A stretch of 64,000 bases of DNA from Cytophagales bacterium CG12_big_fil_rev_8_21_14_0_65_40_12 (GCA_002786855.1 PCUU01000077.1:1-64000), one strand, 5' to 3'; shown: positions 1 through 9,198, numbered from the stretch's first letter. Notes: generated from the sequence alone by a model not told the origin. Made by a program: numbers and translations.

Positions 1-1635
1 GTTTCTACCGATGGTGATGATGGCCACATCTGATGTGCCCGCCATTTCTTGTAACTGCGCTGTTGAATAATTGACTTGAGGTGGATTATACGGCTGAAAC
101 ATGGCATACATACCTTCAGGTTTTACAAAAGCTTTGGCATTGGCTGCCTTATGTGCCTCATAAATCGCTTTGGCATTTTCGTTTATTTCGAAACCCGCAT
201 TGCGCTGTCCTTGCTCCAAGGCTAAATCTGTTTCTCCAACAATCGGTTTTGCTTCGGTACCAATATTCAAAAGTCCTTGTTCCAAAGAGATGGAATAGGC
301 TTCGTTTACATCCCCAGAACCTGTTCCCCCAGCAATAAAATCGTAAGAATTCACGCCCAGCAAAGCCACATTGACTTTATTCGTCAAAGGGAGGACATCA
401 TTATTCTTCAACAGAATCATGCCTTCGGAAGCCGATTGCCTAGTGATTTTGGCGTTGGCGTTTAAGTCTGGGTTATTATCGTATTGGTAATTTTGCATTT
501 TACGCGACTCAATCACCATTTTAAGAATGCGTTTCACTGAGGTGTCAATTGACTCTATCGAAAGTTTCCCATCTTCATAGCCTTCGATCAAAGCATTCCA
601 TTGCTTTTTAGTACCTGGTTCCAAGAGGTCATTTCCTGCCACGATTTCACCGACAGCATCCTGACCACCAAACCAATCCGACATTACCAGTCCTTCAAAA
701 CCCCAATCTTTTCTTAAAATATCGGTCAATAAACGTGGGCTTTCGGCCACATACTCTCCATTCACTTTATTGTAAGAAGACATGATTGTCCACGGTTGTG
801 ATTTCTCCACAATGATTTCGAAACCCTTCAAATAGATTTCGCGAAGCGCCCTTTCAGAAACAATTACATCATTGAAATTTCGATTGGTTTCCTGATTATT
901 CGCAACAAAATGCTTTACCGAAGTACCTACTCCATTTGATTCTATACCATTGACCATGGCCGCCCCAATCCAACCTGTGAGCACTGGATCTTCTGAATAA
1001 TATTCGAAATTTCTACCATTGAGCGGATGACGATGAATGTTGGCTGCTGGCCCCAAAATCACATCCAAACCATAGGCTTTGGCTTCGCTGCCCATGGCCT
1101 GACCAACCTGTTCTACCAATGCGGTATTCCAAGTAGAGGCCATTAAAGTACCGATCGGAAAGGCGGTGGCGTAATAGGTCCTGTCCTCTCCTGTTCTTTT
1201 GGGTTCTATTCTTAAACCGGCTGGGCCATCGGATAGATAAATCGTAGGGATACCCAATCTCGGGGTAGGAACAATCGTACCCACTGCTCCGGGAATTCCT
1301 TCTCCTTCGGGCACCATGCCAATGCCAGAAGCCATGCCTGAGCCTTTCAACAAGTGGATTTTTTCTTCAATCGTCATTTGAGACAATAGGTCTGCTACCC
1401 GCTCAGCCGTTGGCTTCCGATCATCTTCGTAAGGATCCAATTGGCCATTGCTGTTTCTATCTAAAAAAGTATAACCGTTGATGTTAAGCTGCTCAAAATC
1501 TAGTTTTTCTGAATAATCTCCTTCAAATTTCAAGAAGGTAGCCCTTGCCCAAAACCAGACTGAAAGACCGGCCACTACCAGCACTAACAAAAGAATGCCG
1601 AGTACCTTGAGCGTTGTTTTCATCCACTTGTTCAT
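1..1635 (-). CDS. Glycoside hydrolase family 3 beta-glucosidase-like enzyme (C-terminus cut by window edge)
   Basis: About 545 codons are visible; the reading frame runs off the left edge. Translation from the ATG at 1635 gives MNKWMKTTLKVLG followed by a hydrophobic segment (residues about 9-29), a signal peptide or anchor that suggests export. A Ca-loop-like stretch, D59-x-N-x-N-G-x-L-D, precedes the GH3 TIM-barrel domain. That domain shows YLSDGPAG (about 133), KHFVANNQE (about 241) and GLVMSDW, in which Asp at about 320 is the expected GH3 nucleophile. The start of the second (alpha/beta) domain follows. GH3 enzymes remove terminal beta-linked glucose or xylose from oligosaccharides; the substrate cannot be read here. 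The gene is divergent from a Nudix-type regulator, and paired palindromes over the promoters suggest control by that regulator. Confidence 0.9.
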   Translation of the reverse strand, partial: MNKWMKTTLKVLGILLLVLVVAGLSVWFWARATFLKFEGDYSEKLDFEQLNINGYTFLDRNSNGQLDPYEDDRKPTAERVADLLSQMTIEEKIHLLKGSGMASGIGMVPEGEGIPGAVGTIVPTPRLGIPTIYLSDGPAGLRIEPKRTGEDRTYYATAFPIGTLMASTWNTALVEQVGQAMGSEAKAYGLDVILGPAANIHRHPLNGRNFEYYSEDPVLTGWIGAAMVNGIESNGVGTSVKHFVANNQETNRNFNDVIVSERALREIYLKGFEIIVEKSQPWTIMSSYNKVNGEYVAESPRLLTDILRKDWGFEGLVMSDWFGGQDAVGEIVAGNDLLEPGTKKQWNALIEGYEDGKLSIESIDTSVKRILKMVIESRKMQNYQYDNNPDLNANAKITRQSASEGMILLKNNDVLPLTNKVNVALLGVNSYDFIAGGTGSGDVNEAYSISLEQGLLNIGTEAKPIVGETDLALEQGQRNAGFEINENAKAIYEAHKAANAKAFVKPEGMYAMFQPYNPPQVNYSTAQLQEMAGTSDVAIITIGRN

Positions 1636-1645
1636 TTTTTAATAG

Positions 1646-1666
1646 TTTGTGTCAACTTGTCACAAA
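1646..1666. promoter_or_regulatory. Palindromic operator 1 (TTTGTG-N9-CACAAA)
   Basis: A 21-bp imperfect palindrome with arms TTTGTG and CACAAA and inner CAA/TTG symmetry, centred at 1656. It covers the GH3 -7 element at 1663-1670. The same TTGTG-N9-CACAA architecture recurs 36 bp away. Its role as the binding site of the adjacent Nudix regulator is inferred. Confidence 0.6.
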
Positions 1667-1670
1667 TATA
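1663..1670 (-). promoter_or_regulatory. Predicted -7 element of the GH3 gene
   Basis: The minus strand reads TATATTTG, a perfect match to the Bacteroidota -7 consensus TAnnTTTG. A TTG (CAA at 1689-1691 on the plus strand) lies 18 nt upstream as a possible -33 box. Transcription would start about 20 nt before the GH3 ATG. Confidence 0.45.
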
Positions 1671-1680
1671 AAAGAAAATT

Positions 1681-1703
1681 AATTGTGTCAAATAGCCACA
1701 ATT
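1681..1703. promoter_or_regulatory. Palindromic operator 2 (AATTGTG-N9-CACAATT)
   Basis: A 23-bp palindrome with perfect 7-nt arms, centred at 1692, 36 bp from operator 1. It overlaps the -33 positions of both divergent promoters. The shared arms and spacing mark the two sites as one regulator's motif. Confidence 0.6.
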
Positions 1704-1705
1704 AC

Positions 1706-1713
1706 TAATTTTG
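1706..1713 (+). promoter_or_regulatory. Predicted -7 element of the Nudix regulator gene
   Basis: TAATTTTG fits TAnnTTTG, with TTG at 1683-1685 placed 20 nt upstream. The box ends 4 nt before the ATG at 1718, so the transcript would be leaderless or nearly so. Confidence 0.45.
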
Positions 1714-1717
1714 ACCT

Positions 1718-2431
1718 ATGGACATCCAAGACTTCCTTCAACACGCCAATGAGCTTTATCTTCCCCAGCTTTCTGTAGATATTGTTATTGTGGGTTATGA
1801 GGAAAAGGAATTGAAATGCCTTCTACTTCAGATTGGAGATAAATGGCTGTTACCCGGTGGGTTTATTGGTCGCGATGAGTCGGTTGACCAAGCGGCTGTT
1901 AAAGTACTCAAAGAGCGAACAGGTTTAGAAAATTCACATTTGAAATTCCTTTCTGTTTTTGGCGATGCCAATCGACAGTTCAAAGATCAATGGAAGCCTT
2001 TTGCTGAAAGTATTGGCCTTGAATGGCCAGCAGACAATTGGTTTGATAATCGATTTGTGACGCTCGCTTATTATGCATTGGTGAATATTGAAAAAACTCA
2101 TCCACAAGTAGGCAATCTTGATCAGGCCTATCATTGGTTCAGTTTTGATACTTTGCCCGAAATGTGGCTTGACCATAAAAAGATTGTGCTGGAAGCCAGA
2201 GACCGATTGAAGCAAGACATCAAACAAGAATCCATCACTTATAATCTACTGCCCGATCAATTTACCATGCCTGACTTGCACCAATTGCATCAGGTCATTT
2301 TACAAGAAGAATTGGATCGCAGCCGATTCCAAAAGAAAATGCTCTCGCTCAGTGCTTTCGAACGATTGCCCAAAATCAAAAAAGAGACACCAGGCAGAAA
2401 TCCTTATTTGTATAGGGTGAAGAAGGGTTAA
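1718..2431 (+). CDS. Nudix-domain winged-helix transcriptional regulator (NrtR/AraR type)
   Basis: 237 aa. Residues about 18-150 form a Nudix fold, with the Nudix box region at about 47-70 (PGGFIGRDES...KERTGL). The box is degenerate: the catalytic REUxEE core reads KVLKER, so hydrolase activity is unlikely. The C-terminal part (about 165-237, ending in RNPYLYRVKKG) matches the winged-helix tail of NrtR/AraR-type regulators, which use a dead Nudix domain to sense sugars or ADP-ribose-like ligands. The gene is divergent from the GH3 glycosidase and has two shared palindromes in its promoter, so it probably controls sugar catabolism and itself. The ligand is unknown. Confidence 0.85.
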   Translation: MDIQDFLQHANELYLPQLSVDIVIVGYEEKELKCLLLQIGDKWLLPGGFIGRDESVDQAAVKVLKERTGLENSHLKFLSVFGDANRQFKDQWKPFAESIGLEWPADNWFDNRFVTLAYYALVNIEKTHPQVGNLDQAYHWFSFDTLPEMWLDHKKIVLEARDRLKQDIKQESITYNLLPDQFTMPDLHQLHQVILQEELDRSRFQKKMLSLSAFERLPKIKKETPGRNPYLYRVKKG

Positions 2432-2723
2432 GGCTATCGGAAATCCCCATTGCTCGTAGCCCGTTCTCCTGCAAGGGTATACTAAGTGCTGTTAATCCAT
2501 CTCATTTTGGCAAAAAGGTAAAGAGCAACTGATCGGAATAATAAATCATCACGATATATATCAAACATTCCCATATTCAAAACTTGAAATAATTTTAGCC
2601 AAAATGCGCGAACGTGTTGCCACTGAATATATTCAAGCCCTTTGGCAGTATTTCAAAAATTAACACAAGACGCTATCAAAGTTCAATCTTTTGTAATTAC
2701 TTTGTAAATACAATTGCAAAGCT
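2432..2723. other. Intergenic stretch, no gene recognised
   Basis: 292 nt between the Nudix regulator and mazE. Only a 19-codon ORF near 2604 (MRERVATEYIQALWQYFKN) is visible; it shows no recognisable motif. A short palindrome, TTGTA-AA-TACAA at 2702-2713 just before the mazE ATG, could be the autoregulatory MazE site. No terminator or RNA gene was seen. Confidence 0.4.
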
Positions 2724-2969
2724 ATGGAAGTCTCAGTTATTAAGATCGGAAACTCAAAAGGACTCAGACTGTCAAAAGATATTCTGACCCGATATAACAT
2801 CAAAGACACGGTTGAGCTGGTGCTTGAAAAAGGATACATCATTATAAAACCTACCACGCAACCTCGAAAAGGATGGGAAAATGCATTTAAACAGATGCAC
2901 GATCGACAGGATGACCATCTTTTGATGGACGATGTTTTTGAAGATGAAAACTTTGAAGAATGGACATAG
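2724..2969 (+). CDS. mazE: MazE-type antitoxin (AbrB/SpoVT fold)
   Basis: 81 aa. The N-terminal swapped-hairpin DNA-binding domain (residues 1-45) opens with EVSVIKIGNSKGLRLSKDIL, the usual MazE signature. The acidic C-terminal tail (DDVFEDENFEEW) is the part that in this family docks into the toxin's active site. The gene overlaps the toxin gene by 10 bp, the standard coupled antitoxin-toxin arrangement. The family represses its own operon, and the short palindrome at 2702-2713 is a candidate site. Neutralisation of the 2960 product is inferred from family knowledge. Confidence 0.9.
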   Translation: MEVSVIKIGNSKGLRLSKDILTRYNIKDTVELVLEKGYIIIKPTTQPRKGWENAFKQMHDRQDDHLLMDDVFEDENFEEWT

Positions 2970-3283
2970 AGCAGTACGACATCATCCTTGTTAACCTCGA
3001 CCCAACCAAAGGAAGTGAGATAAAAAAGACAAGACCATGTCTCGTAATTTCTCCAAACGAGATGAATAAGTATCTGAGAACTGTCGTTGTTGCACCAATG
3101 ACCACAGCAGAGAAGACATATCCGACTAGGGTCATTATCCATCATGACGACAAAATCGGAGCCGCAGCAATCGATCAAATTAGGACGATAGATAAAAGTC
3201 GTGTGATTAAATCACTAGGAAAAATATCGAGAGAGGAGATTGATAAGTGCAAAGCAGTTATTCAAGAAACATACGTGCATTAA
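2960..3283 (+). CDS. mazF: MazF/PemK-type endoribonuclease toxin
   Basis: 107 aa, the full family length. It shows the PemK/MazF barrel signatures: NLDPTKGSEIKKTRPCLVIS near residues 12-31 (catalytic Arg in the KTRP loop), VVVAPMTT (about 42-49) and AAIDQIRTIDKSRV (about 79-92). Members are sequence-specific mRNA interferases restrained by MazE. The start codon lies inside the mazE end, so translation is coupled. The gene is convergent with the M20 hydrolase; only 23 nt separate their ends and no clear hairpin terminator lies between them. Confidence 0.92.
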   Translation: MDIEQYDIILVNLDPTKGSEIKKTRPCLVISPNEMNKYLRTVVVAPMTTAEKTYPTRVIIHHDDKIGAAAIDQIRTIDKSRVIKSLGKISREEIDKCKAVIQETYVH

Positions 3284-3306
3284 AAAAACTAGCTCCAAAG
3301 TAAATC

Positions 3307-4533
3307 TTAGCCCTTCGCCCTTTTTACCACCGCCCTCAAAAGCACATTCGCTCCGTTTTCCACATCTTGATCGTGAGAATATTCTTCTACATTATGGCTA
3401 ATGCCCTTTACACTTGGTATAAAAACCATGGTAGCAGGACAGAAAGCGGCCATCATTTGGGCATCATGGCCAGCCCCGCTCGGCATGCGTTTGGTAGATA
3501 AGCCTAATTGTTCGGCTGAAGATTCCACTGCATTCACCATAGCCGCTTCGAATTGCACAGGTTTAAAGCGAACCATCACTTCCTTTTCTAAAGTCAAGCC
3601 CTGTTGCTGAACAATGGAATTGATTTTTTGATCAATAATCTCCTGCGTTTTTAGTAAAAGCTCACCGTCAACGCTTCTTAAATCCAAAGTAAAACTGGCC
3701 TTGGCTGGGACGATATTGATGGTATTTGGTTCGAATTGAATACTGCCCACTGTGGTGAGAATTCGGCTATTCGCTTCTCTAGAAAGCCCACCCACAAAGG
3801 CTTGAATTTGAGCCGCGGCATAACCTGCATCTTTGCGGTAGGCAATGGGAGTAGTGCCTGCATGATTGGCTTCTCCAATCACTGAATATTTTGTCCAATG
3901 AATACCTTGCACCATTTCTACCACGCCAATGTCAATGCCTTCCACCTCTAGCACTGGCCCTTGCTCAATATGCAACTCAAAAAAGCAATGAAAAGGAATT
4001 GAGCCTGGCTTTGCATCTCCATCATAGCCAATCGCTTTTAATCGCGAACCAATGGTTTCTTCAGGGTTGTCGTAGGCTTTAGCCGCTAAAATTTCGTCCA
4101 ATTCAGCGAGGCCAGCATATACATGACTACCCATCATATCTGGAGCAAAGCGCACCCCCTCTTCATTAGTGAAATTGACTAGTGCAATTGGATGTTCAGT
4201 TTGAATATTTTGGTCATTCAGGGTTTGTATAACTTCCAATCCCGCCAATACACCAAGGGCGCCATCAAAAGGACCTCCCGCATAGACAGTGTCTAAATGC
4301 GAACCCATCGCCACAGGTGGTAAATCCTTCTTCCCTTTTCTGATGCCAATCATATTCCCCAACTGATCGATATGAACAACAAGTCCAGCTTCGAGCATTT
4401 GACGCTTGAGTAGATCGCGAGCCTCCATATCTTCTTCAGAAAGCGCAATACGTTCAACGCCAATTCTCCCCTTCTTGCCTATTTGGGCAAAGCGATCGAT
4501 GTTTTCTAAAAGGCGTTGAGTGTTGATTTTCAT
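3307..4533 (-). CDS. M20-family Zn-dependent N-carbamoyl-L-amino-acid hydrolase / allantoate amidohydrolase
   Basis: 408 aa from the chosen start (MKINTQRLLENIDRFAQIG). An upstream in-frame ATG at 4575 would add 14 residues but lies inside a hairpin repeat, so I prefer 4533. The dinuclear metal ligands typical of the family are visible: GSHLDT (H79, D81), PFDGALG (D90), NEEG (about 123-126), ELHIEQGP and the late GISHN. The subfamily removes carbamoyl groups from N-carbamoyl amino acids, ureidoglycolate or allantoate; the substrate cannot be decided from sequence. No other purine- or pyrimidine-degradation gene is nearby. It follows metG by about 70 nt and may be a separate transcription unit. 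Confidence 0.85.
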   Translation of the reverse strand: MKINTQRLLENIDRFAQIGKKGRIGVERIALSEEDMEARDLLKRQMLEAGLVVHIDQLGNMIGIRKGKKDLPPVAMGSHLDTVYAGGPFDGALGVLAGLEVIQTLNDQNIQTEHPIALVNFTNEEGVRFAPDMMGSHVYAGLAELDEILAAKAYDNPEETIGSRLKAIGYDGDAKPGSIPFHCFFELHIEQGPVLEVEGIDIGVVEMVQGIHWTKYSVIGEANHAGTTPIAYRKDAGYAAAQIQAFVGGLSREANSRILTTVGSIQFEPNTINIVPAKASFTLDLRSVDGELLLKTQEIIDQKINSIVQQQGLTLEKEVMVRFKPVQFEAAMVNAVESSAEQLGLSTKRMPSGAGHDAQMMAAFCPATMVFIPSVKGISHNVEEYSHDQDVENGANVLLRAVVKRAKG

Positions 4534-4561
4534 TGGTTCTTTCTTCATCTCGAAAGTGGAG

Positions 4562-4581
4562 ATTCCCGTTTTCACGGGAAT
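4562..4581. repeat. Short REP-like hairpin (ATTCCCGT-TTTC-ACGGGAAT)
   Basis: A perfect 8-bp inverted repeat with a 4-nt loop, flanked by tgac, between metG and the M20 hydrolase gene. Neither strand carries a convincing U-tract, so it looks more like a dispersed intergenic palindrome than an intrinsic terminator, although it could still stabilise the metG mRNA end. Confidence 0.4.
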
Positions 4582-4602
4582 GACTTTCTTTTGAGGCCTC
4601 CG

Positions 4603-6663
4603 TTAGGATACCGTTGACCCTGGATTCACCTTTTCATTCGGTTGAATCAGCCTTAGGTTACCCTCAGCATCTTCAGCCATTAAAATCATTCCTTGCGAAA
4701 CAGTACCCATCATTGGTCTTGGAGCGAGGTTCGCCACGATGGTCACTTGCTTGCCGATCATTTCTTCTGGAGAATAATGCTTTGCGATTCCGCTTAATAT
4801 GGTGCGTTTGTCAATGCCCGTGTCTACCAAAAACTCAAGGAGCTTATTCGACTTCTCTACTTTTTTAGCCTCCAAAATGGTTCCTACCCTTAAATCTAAC
4901 TTCATAAAATCATCGAAAACGATGGTTTCTTTCATTGGGGTAAGTACTATTTCTTTGTTTTCCATTTCGTTTTGCTTTTTTGTGTTTTCTAATTTTTGAA
5001 TTTGAGCCTCAATGGTGCTGTCTTCTATTTTTTCGAAAAGTAATTGGGCTTGTTCTATCTGATGGCCTGCGGCTAACAAATCTGGGTTACCCGCATCTGC
5101 CCATTTCAATTCTTCGAAATTCAACGATTTTCGTAATTTCTCGGCACTGAAAGGAATAAATGGCTCTGCCACAATTGAGATATTGGCAGCTATCTGCAGC
5201 GCAATATTCAGGATTGTACCCACTCTTTCTGGATCAGTTTTGATCAATTTCCAAGGCTCAGTTTCTGCCAAGTACTTATTGCCCTGACGCGCCAGTTCCA
5301 TCATTTCTGCTAATCCTTCACGGAATCGATACCTTTCAATAGCCGTTCCGATTCTATTCGGCATGGCTTTCAAAGTCTCGATGGCTTCGTTATCGATATC
5401 GAAAAGTTCGGCCCTTGCTGGTACTTTACCATCAAAGTATTTGTGGGTAAGGACCACAGCACGATTGACAAAATTTCCAAGAATGGCTACCAGTTCACTA
5501 TTATTCCTTGTCTGAAAGTCCTTCCAAGTAAAGTCATTATCCTTAGACTCTGGAGCGTTAGCGCAAAGCGCATAACGAAGTACATCCTGCTTTTCAGGTA
5601 ATTCTTCTAAATACTCATGCAACCAAACGGCCCAATTGCGCGAGGTTGAAATCTTGTTGCCCTCTAAGTTTAAGAATTCATTTGCTGGCACATTATCGGG
5701 TAAAATATAGTCTCCATGCGCCTTTAAAATCGCTGGGAAGATGATGCAATGAAAAACGATGTTATCCTTTCCAATGAAATGAACCAGTTTGGTGTCATCC
5801 GATTGCCAATAGGGCTTCCAATCTTTTCCGTTGGCCTCTGCCCATTCCTTTGTGGCCGATACATAACCAATAGGGGCGTCAAACCAGACATAAAGCACTT
5901 TTCCATCAGCTCTTTCTAAAGGCACTTTTATGCCCCAATCCAAATCCCTGGTCATGGCGCGGGCTTGTAAACCGCTGTCGATCCAAGATTTGCACTGGCC
6001 CCAAACATTGGATTTCCAATCGTCTTTATGGCCTTCAATAATCCATTCTGTGAGCCATTTTTCATAATCCTGCAATGGAAGATACCAGTGTTTGGTCTCC
6101 TTCATTACTGGGCTGTTTCCGCTGATGGTTGACTTCGGATTGATTAAATCTGTTGGGTTCAAGGTCGAGCCGCAGTTCTCGCATTGATCGCCATAGGCGG
6201 AAGGATGCGAACAACGAGGACAAGTGCCTATGATATACCTATCTGCTAAAAACTGATTAGCTTCTTCATCAAAGTACTGCTCACTTACTCTTTCCTCAAA
6301 CTTACCTTTTTGGTATAAAGTCTTAAAAAACTCCTGAGCAGTTTCGTGGTGCACCTGATTAGAAGTTCTGGAATAGATATCGAAAGTGATTCCTAATTGC
6401 TGGAAACTCTCTTTGATCATTCCATGGTATTTATCTACTATGGACTGTGGAGTCACACCATCCTTTCTTGCCCTCATGGTAATGGCCATTCCGTGCTCAT
6501 CAGAACCACAAATGAAGGCTACATCTTCTCCTTTAGAGCGAAGATATCGGGCATAAATATCGGCAGGAACATAAACACCCGCTAAATGCCCGATGTGAAC
6601 AGGCCCATTGGCATAGGGTAATGCCGCGGTGATGGTATGTCTTTTGAAATTAGTCTTAGTCAT
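4603..6663 (-). CDS. metG: Methionyl-tRNA synthetase
   Basis: 686 aa from ATG 6663 ([10 protein letters not shown]). The longer start at 6672 would overlap the promoter -7 box. Features in order: class I signature HIGH (residues 23-26); zinc knuckle CPRC...CENC in the connective peptide; the KMSKS-loop equivalent NKISTSRNW near residue 340, the usual Bacteroidota variant; the anticodon-binding helical domain; then a C-terminal tRNA-binding EMAP/Trbp111-like domain ([20 protein letters not shown] onward). It charges initiator and elongator tRNA-Met in the cytoplasm and should be essential. It is intact and of normal length for the dimeric long-form enzyme. Confidence 0.97.
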   Translation of the reverse strand: MTKTNFKRHTITAALPYANGPVHIGHLAGVYVPADIYARYLRSKGEDVAFICGSDEHGMAITMRARKDGVTPQSIVDKYHGMIKESFQQLGITFDIYSRTSNQVHHETAQEFFKTLYQKGKFEERVSEQYFDEEANQFLADRYIIGTCPRCSHPSAYGDQCENCGSTLNPTDLINPKSTISGNSPVMKETKHWYLPLQDYEKWLTEWIIEGHKDDWKSNVWGQCKSWIDSGLQARAMTRDLDWGIKVPLERADGKVLYVWFDAPIGYVSATKEWAEANGKDWKPYWQSDDTKLVHFIGKDNIVFHCIIFPAILKAHGDYILPDNVPANEFLNLEGNKISTSRNWAVWLHEYLEELPEKQDVLRYALCANAPESKDNDFTWKDFQTRNNSELVAILGNFVNRAVVLTHKYFDGKVPARAELFDIDNEAIETLKAMPNRIGTAIERYRFREGLAEMMELARQGNKYLAETEPWKLIKTDPERVGTILNIALQIAANISIVAEPFIPFSAEKLRKSLNFEELKWADAGNPDLLAAGHQIEQAQLLFEKIEDSTIEAQIQKLENTKKQNEMENKEIVLTPMKETIVFDDFMKLDLRVGTILEAKKVEKSNKLLEFLVDTGIDKRTILSGIAKHYSPEEMIGKQVTIVANLAPRPMMGTVSQGMILMAEDAEGNLRLIQPNEKVNPGSTVS

Positions 6664-6669
6664 AGGCCA

Positions 6670-6677
6670 CAAAGATA
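6670..6677 (-). promoter_or_regulatory. Predicted -7 element of metG
   Basis: The minus strand reads TATCTTTG, a perfect TAnnTTTG match. Transcription would start at about 6664-6666, almost on the ATG at 6663, which supports that start. No convincing -33 TTG is visible. Confidence 0.45.
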
Positions 6678-6802
6678 GTTTTTAGATAGGAGATGGCAGA
6701 TTTTGAAAAGAAGAAATTACAGGTTGAAGCTTTTTGCTTTGAAGTGAGTGAGAACCATCGATTAATGTCAACTCACATTCCTGTTTAGTGCATATTTCTT
6801 GT

Positions 6803-6810
6803 TAATTTCG
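6803..6810 (+). promoter_or_regulatory. Possible -7 element of the lipoprotein-Wzi pair
   Basis: TAATTTCG followed by CA matches TAnnTTTG at all but one position, 24 nt before the ATG at 6835. A similar TAATTTCGCA stretch precedes ccmE. No -33 box was recognised. Confidence 0.3.
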
Positions 6811-6834
6811 CAGCTAGCCTAAAAGCAGATTTTA

Positions 6835-7518
6835 ATGAGATTATTAAAAACCGTGTTCTTATTTATTCTATTGGGCCTCATATCTACGAATTGTCAAAAA
6901 GAAGAATTATTAAAAGAGATCCCATTCTATTTTTACGATTTTGAGTCTGACTATAGAAACCTTGACAGCGTCTTTGTTTCTGAATTCGATAATGATAATG
7001 TGCTAGGCCCATTCAACAACTCAGGATTTTCTGTGAGGTTAGAAGACCTTCCACCACACGATTATATTAGGCTTCAATTTGATTTATACATCCATGATTC
7101 ATGGGAAGGAAATAGCAATGAATCTGGCAATGGATTATTGGATCATGATGCATGGATTATAGAATTTGATCCGCATGAAAAAGTTAAACCTCATGAGAAA
7201 ATCTATTTCGAGACTACGTTTTCTAATGGGCTTTGCGTACCGAGCTTTTGCTACACACAATCATACCCCAATGAATTTCCTTTCAATAATGAAGCTCGTG
7301 CAGGTGCGCTTTCCAGATCGATGAACGGGAGATGCCTATATCAAGACTCCCCTGTCGGGACTTCTTTATATAAAATGGATAAAATATTCCCTCATAGTAA
7401 AACTACCGGAGTGCTGGCCTTCTATGACCGATTAAAACAAGACTTACCATTCCCCGCATTATGCGAGGAAAGTTGGTCGATAGACAACCTTAGTATTACA
7501 TTCTTTAATAGAGATTAG
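6835..7518 (+). CDS. Putative lipoprotein of unknown function, coupled to a Wzi-type barrel
   Basis: 227 aa. The N-terminus is a short hydrophobic signal (LLKTVFLFILLGLIS) ending in STNC, a plausible lipobox with Cys at about 20, so a lipoprotein is likely. The rest is a soluble domain rich in Asp, Phe and aromatic residues with five further cysteines (for example LCVPSFC), which could form periplasmic disulfides. I do not recognise a family. The stop codon abuts the ATG of the downstream Wzi-like gene with no spacer, so the two are co-translated and probably work together at the outer membrane, perhaps in glycan attachment or assembly. That functional link is inference. Confidence 0.7.
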   Translation: MRLLKTVFLFILLGLISTNCQKEELLKEIPFYFYDFESDYRNLDSVFVSEFDNDNVLGPFNNSGFSVRLEDLPPHDYIRLQFDLYIHDSWEGNSNESGNGLLDHDAWIIEFDPHEKVKPHEKIYFETTFSNGLCVPSFCYTQSYPNEFPFNNEARAGALSRSMNGRCLYQDSPVGTSLYKMDKIFPHSKTTGVLAFYDRLKQDLPFPALCEESWSIDNLSITFFNRD

Positions 7519-9198
7519 ATGAGATTTAAGTTATTGATGTTTTTTGCTGCTATTTCAATTTCAGGATTGAATGCTCAAACAATCCCATTGGGTACACCTG
7601 TTATTCAAGACTACCTAAGAAGACAGCAACTTTTAGGGAAATTCGACTCCGCCTTTTCATTTAATTACAGACCTATTACCATAAGCAAAAATGGACTCAA
7701 TGCTGACTCTTTAGTGTTTAATGCAAATCAATACTTTAAAACCATTACCAGTTTTGCTAACGACAAGGGTAAAGTCAAGCTCTTACCTGTAGAATTTAGA
7801 ATGGCTTATGATTCCAACCATCCAGATAGCCGCAATGATGGTGCGATGATTCGTGCAAGGGGATTACAAACCTACCTAAGTGCTGGAATTTATACCGAAT
7901 TGGGGCCACTCACTATTCAACTGAAACCGGAATTTATTTTTGCCGAAAATAAGGACTATCAGGGATTCCCGTTCAAACCACGGCATTTTGAGAGCACCTG
8001 GCAAACAAGGTATATTTGGTACAACTTAATAGATGAACCTGAACGCTATGGCGTGAATAGTTATTCAAGGTTCACTTGGGGGCAATCAAGCATTAGGCTA
8101 AACAAATGGGGACTTTCTTTAGGCCTATCTACGGAAAATATTTGGTGGGGCCCATCTATCCGCAACAGCATAATGATGAGTAACAATGCGCAGGGGTTTC
8201 CTCACTTAACTTTTAATACCCAAAAGCCTATTAAAACGGCCGTTGGTTCCTTTGAAGGACAATTTATAACGGCAAGACTTGAAAGTTCAGGCTTTAATCC
8301 TCCTGCATCAGATGTCATTTTTAGAGGAAGAGTTTCATTTGCTCCTAAACCCGATGATTGGAGGTATTATCAAGGGCTTTCATTTTCTTATTCACCCAAA
8401 TGGATTAGCGGCCTTTCTTTAGGTTTTACAAGATGGGTACAACAGTATTATAAAAATACCCAAGCCACTAATGACTACTTTCCTGCCTTTTCTAACTTAT
8501 TTAGAAAAAATGATAATAATGTAACGCGAACAGAAATAGACAGGGATCAAGCTGCTGGGATTTTCGGACGATGGGTTTGGTACGACTCTCAAGCAGAATT
8601 CTATTTTGAATTTGCAAAAAACGATGCCTCGTTAAATCTTAGAGATTTATTGGTTGATACTGATCATTCTCGCGCTTTGACAGTAGGTATAAACAAGCTT
8701 TTTCCGACAACAAAAAAACATGAATTTTGGCAATTTAATTTTGAGTGGACGCAAATGTCACAAACCGAAAGTAGGCTCTTAAGAAATGCTTCAAGTTGGT
8801 ATATTCACTCCCGGGTGGTGCATGGCTATACAAACAATGGCGAAGTGTTAGGTTCTGCCTTAGGGCCTGGAGGTAATGCGCAATATTTAGAGGTAGCCAA
8901 AGTAAAGGATTTCAATAGAATTGGTGGAGCTATCGAAAGATATGTTCACAACAATGATTTTAATAATGCGGCTTTCCCTGATGACTTTACGCGTTACTGG
9001 GTCGATTATAATCTATATGGCTTCTATGAACAACGGTTCAACTCAATGATATTGAGCGCCAGTTTATTTTATACGTATTCTTTCAACTATCAATGGGAGG
9101 TACTATTTGACCCGGACGATCCTTCAGCTTTTCCAGATACCCCAGGGGTTGACAGAAATAATTGGAACTTTGATCTTAAAATTGCTTACTCATTTTAA
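7519..9198 (+). CDS. Capsule assembly Wzi-family outer-membrane beta-barrel
   Basis: 559 aa. A cleavable signal peptide ([20 protein letters not shown], cut near residue 20) is followed by alternating beta-strand-like segments and a C-terminal aromatic (IAYSF), as in outer-membrane barrels. The central stretch [18 protein letters not shown] and the following [12 protein letters not shown] are typical of the Bacteroidota Wzi group. Wzi binds capsular polysaccharide at the outer surface and helps organise it. The gene follows an unknown lipoprotein with no spacer and ends convergently, overlapping by 9 bp an epimerase gene at the end of the large glycan locus. It may therefore serve the left-hand assembly line, which otherwise lacks a Wzi. 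Confidence 0.82.
   Translation: MRFKLLMFFAAISISGLNAQTIPLGTPVIQDYLRRQQLLGKFDSAFSFNYRPITISKNGLNADSLVFNANQYFKTITSFANDKGKVKLLPVEFRMAYDSNHPDSRNDGAMIRARGLQTYLSAGIYTELGPLTIQLKPEFIFAENKDYQGFPFKPRHFESTWQTRYIWYNLIDEPERYGVNSYSRFTWGQSSIRLNKWGLSLGLSTENIWWGPSIRNSIMMSNNAQGFPHLTFNTQKPIKTAVGSFEGQFITARLESSGFNPPASDVIFRGRVSFAPKPDDWRYYQGLSFSYSPKWISGLSLGFTRWVQQYYKNTQATNDYFPAFSNLFRKNDNNVTRTEIDRDQAAGIFGRWVWYDSQAEFYFEFAKNDASLNLRDLLVDTDHSRALTVGINKLFPTTKKHEFWQFNFEWTQMSQTESRLLRNASSWYIHSRVVHGYTNNGEVLGSALGPGGNAQYLEVAKVKDFNRIGGAIERYVHNNDFNNAAFPDDFTRYWVDYNLYGFYEQRFNSMILSASLFYTYSFNYQWEVLFDPDDPSAFPDTPGVDRNNWNFDLKIAYSF

Noticed and set aside
2604-2663. Short ORF MRERVATEYIQALWQYFKN before mazE
   Set aside because: Only 19 codons, no recognisable domain, and no promoter or partner was seen.
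2660-3178. Minus-strand ORFs over mazEF
   Set aside because: Antisense shadows of a clear MazE/MazF pair, with low-complexity Ser/Cys-rich translation.
4562-4581. Hairpin after metG as an intrinsic terminator
   Set aside because: No T-run follows it on the metG strand; kept only as a repeat-like palindrome.
9190-9198. 9-bp convergent overlap as a sign of frameshift or assembly error
   Set aside because: Both proteins end in normal family C-termini, so a simple tail-to-tail overlap is enough.
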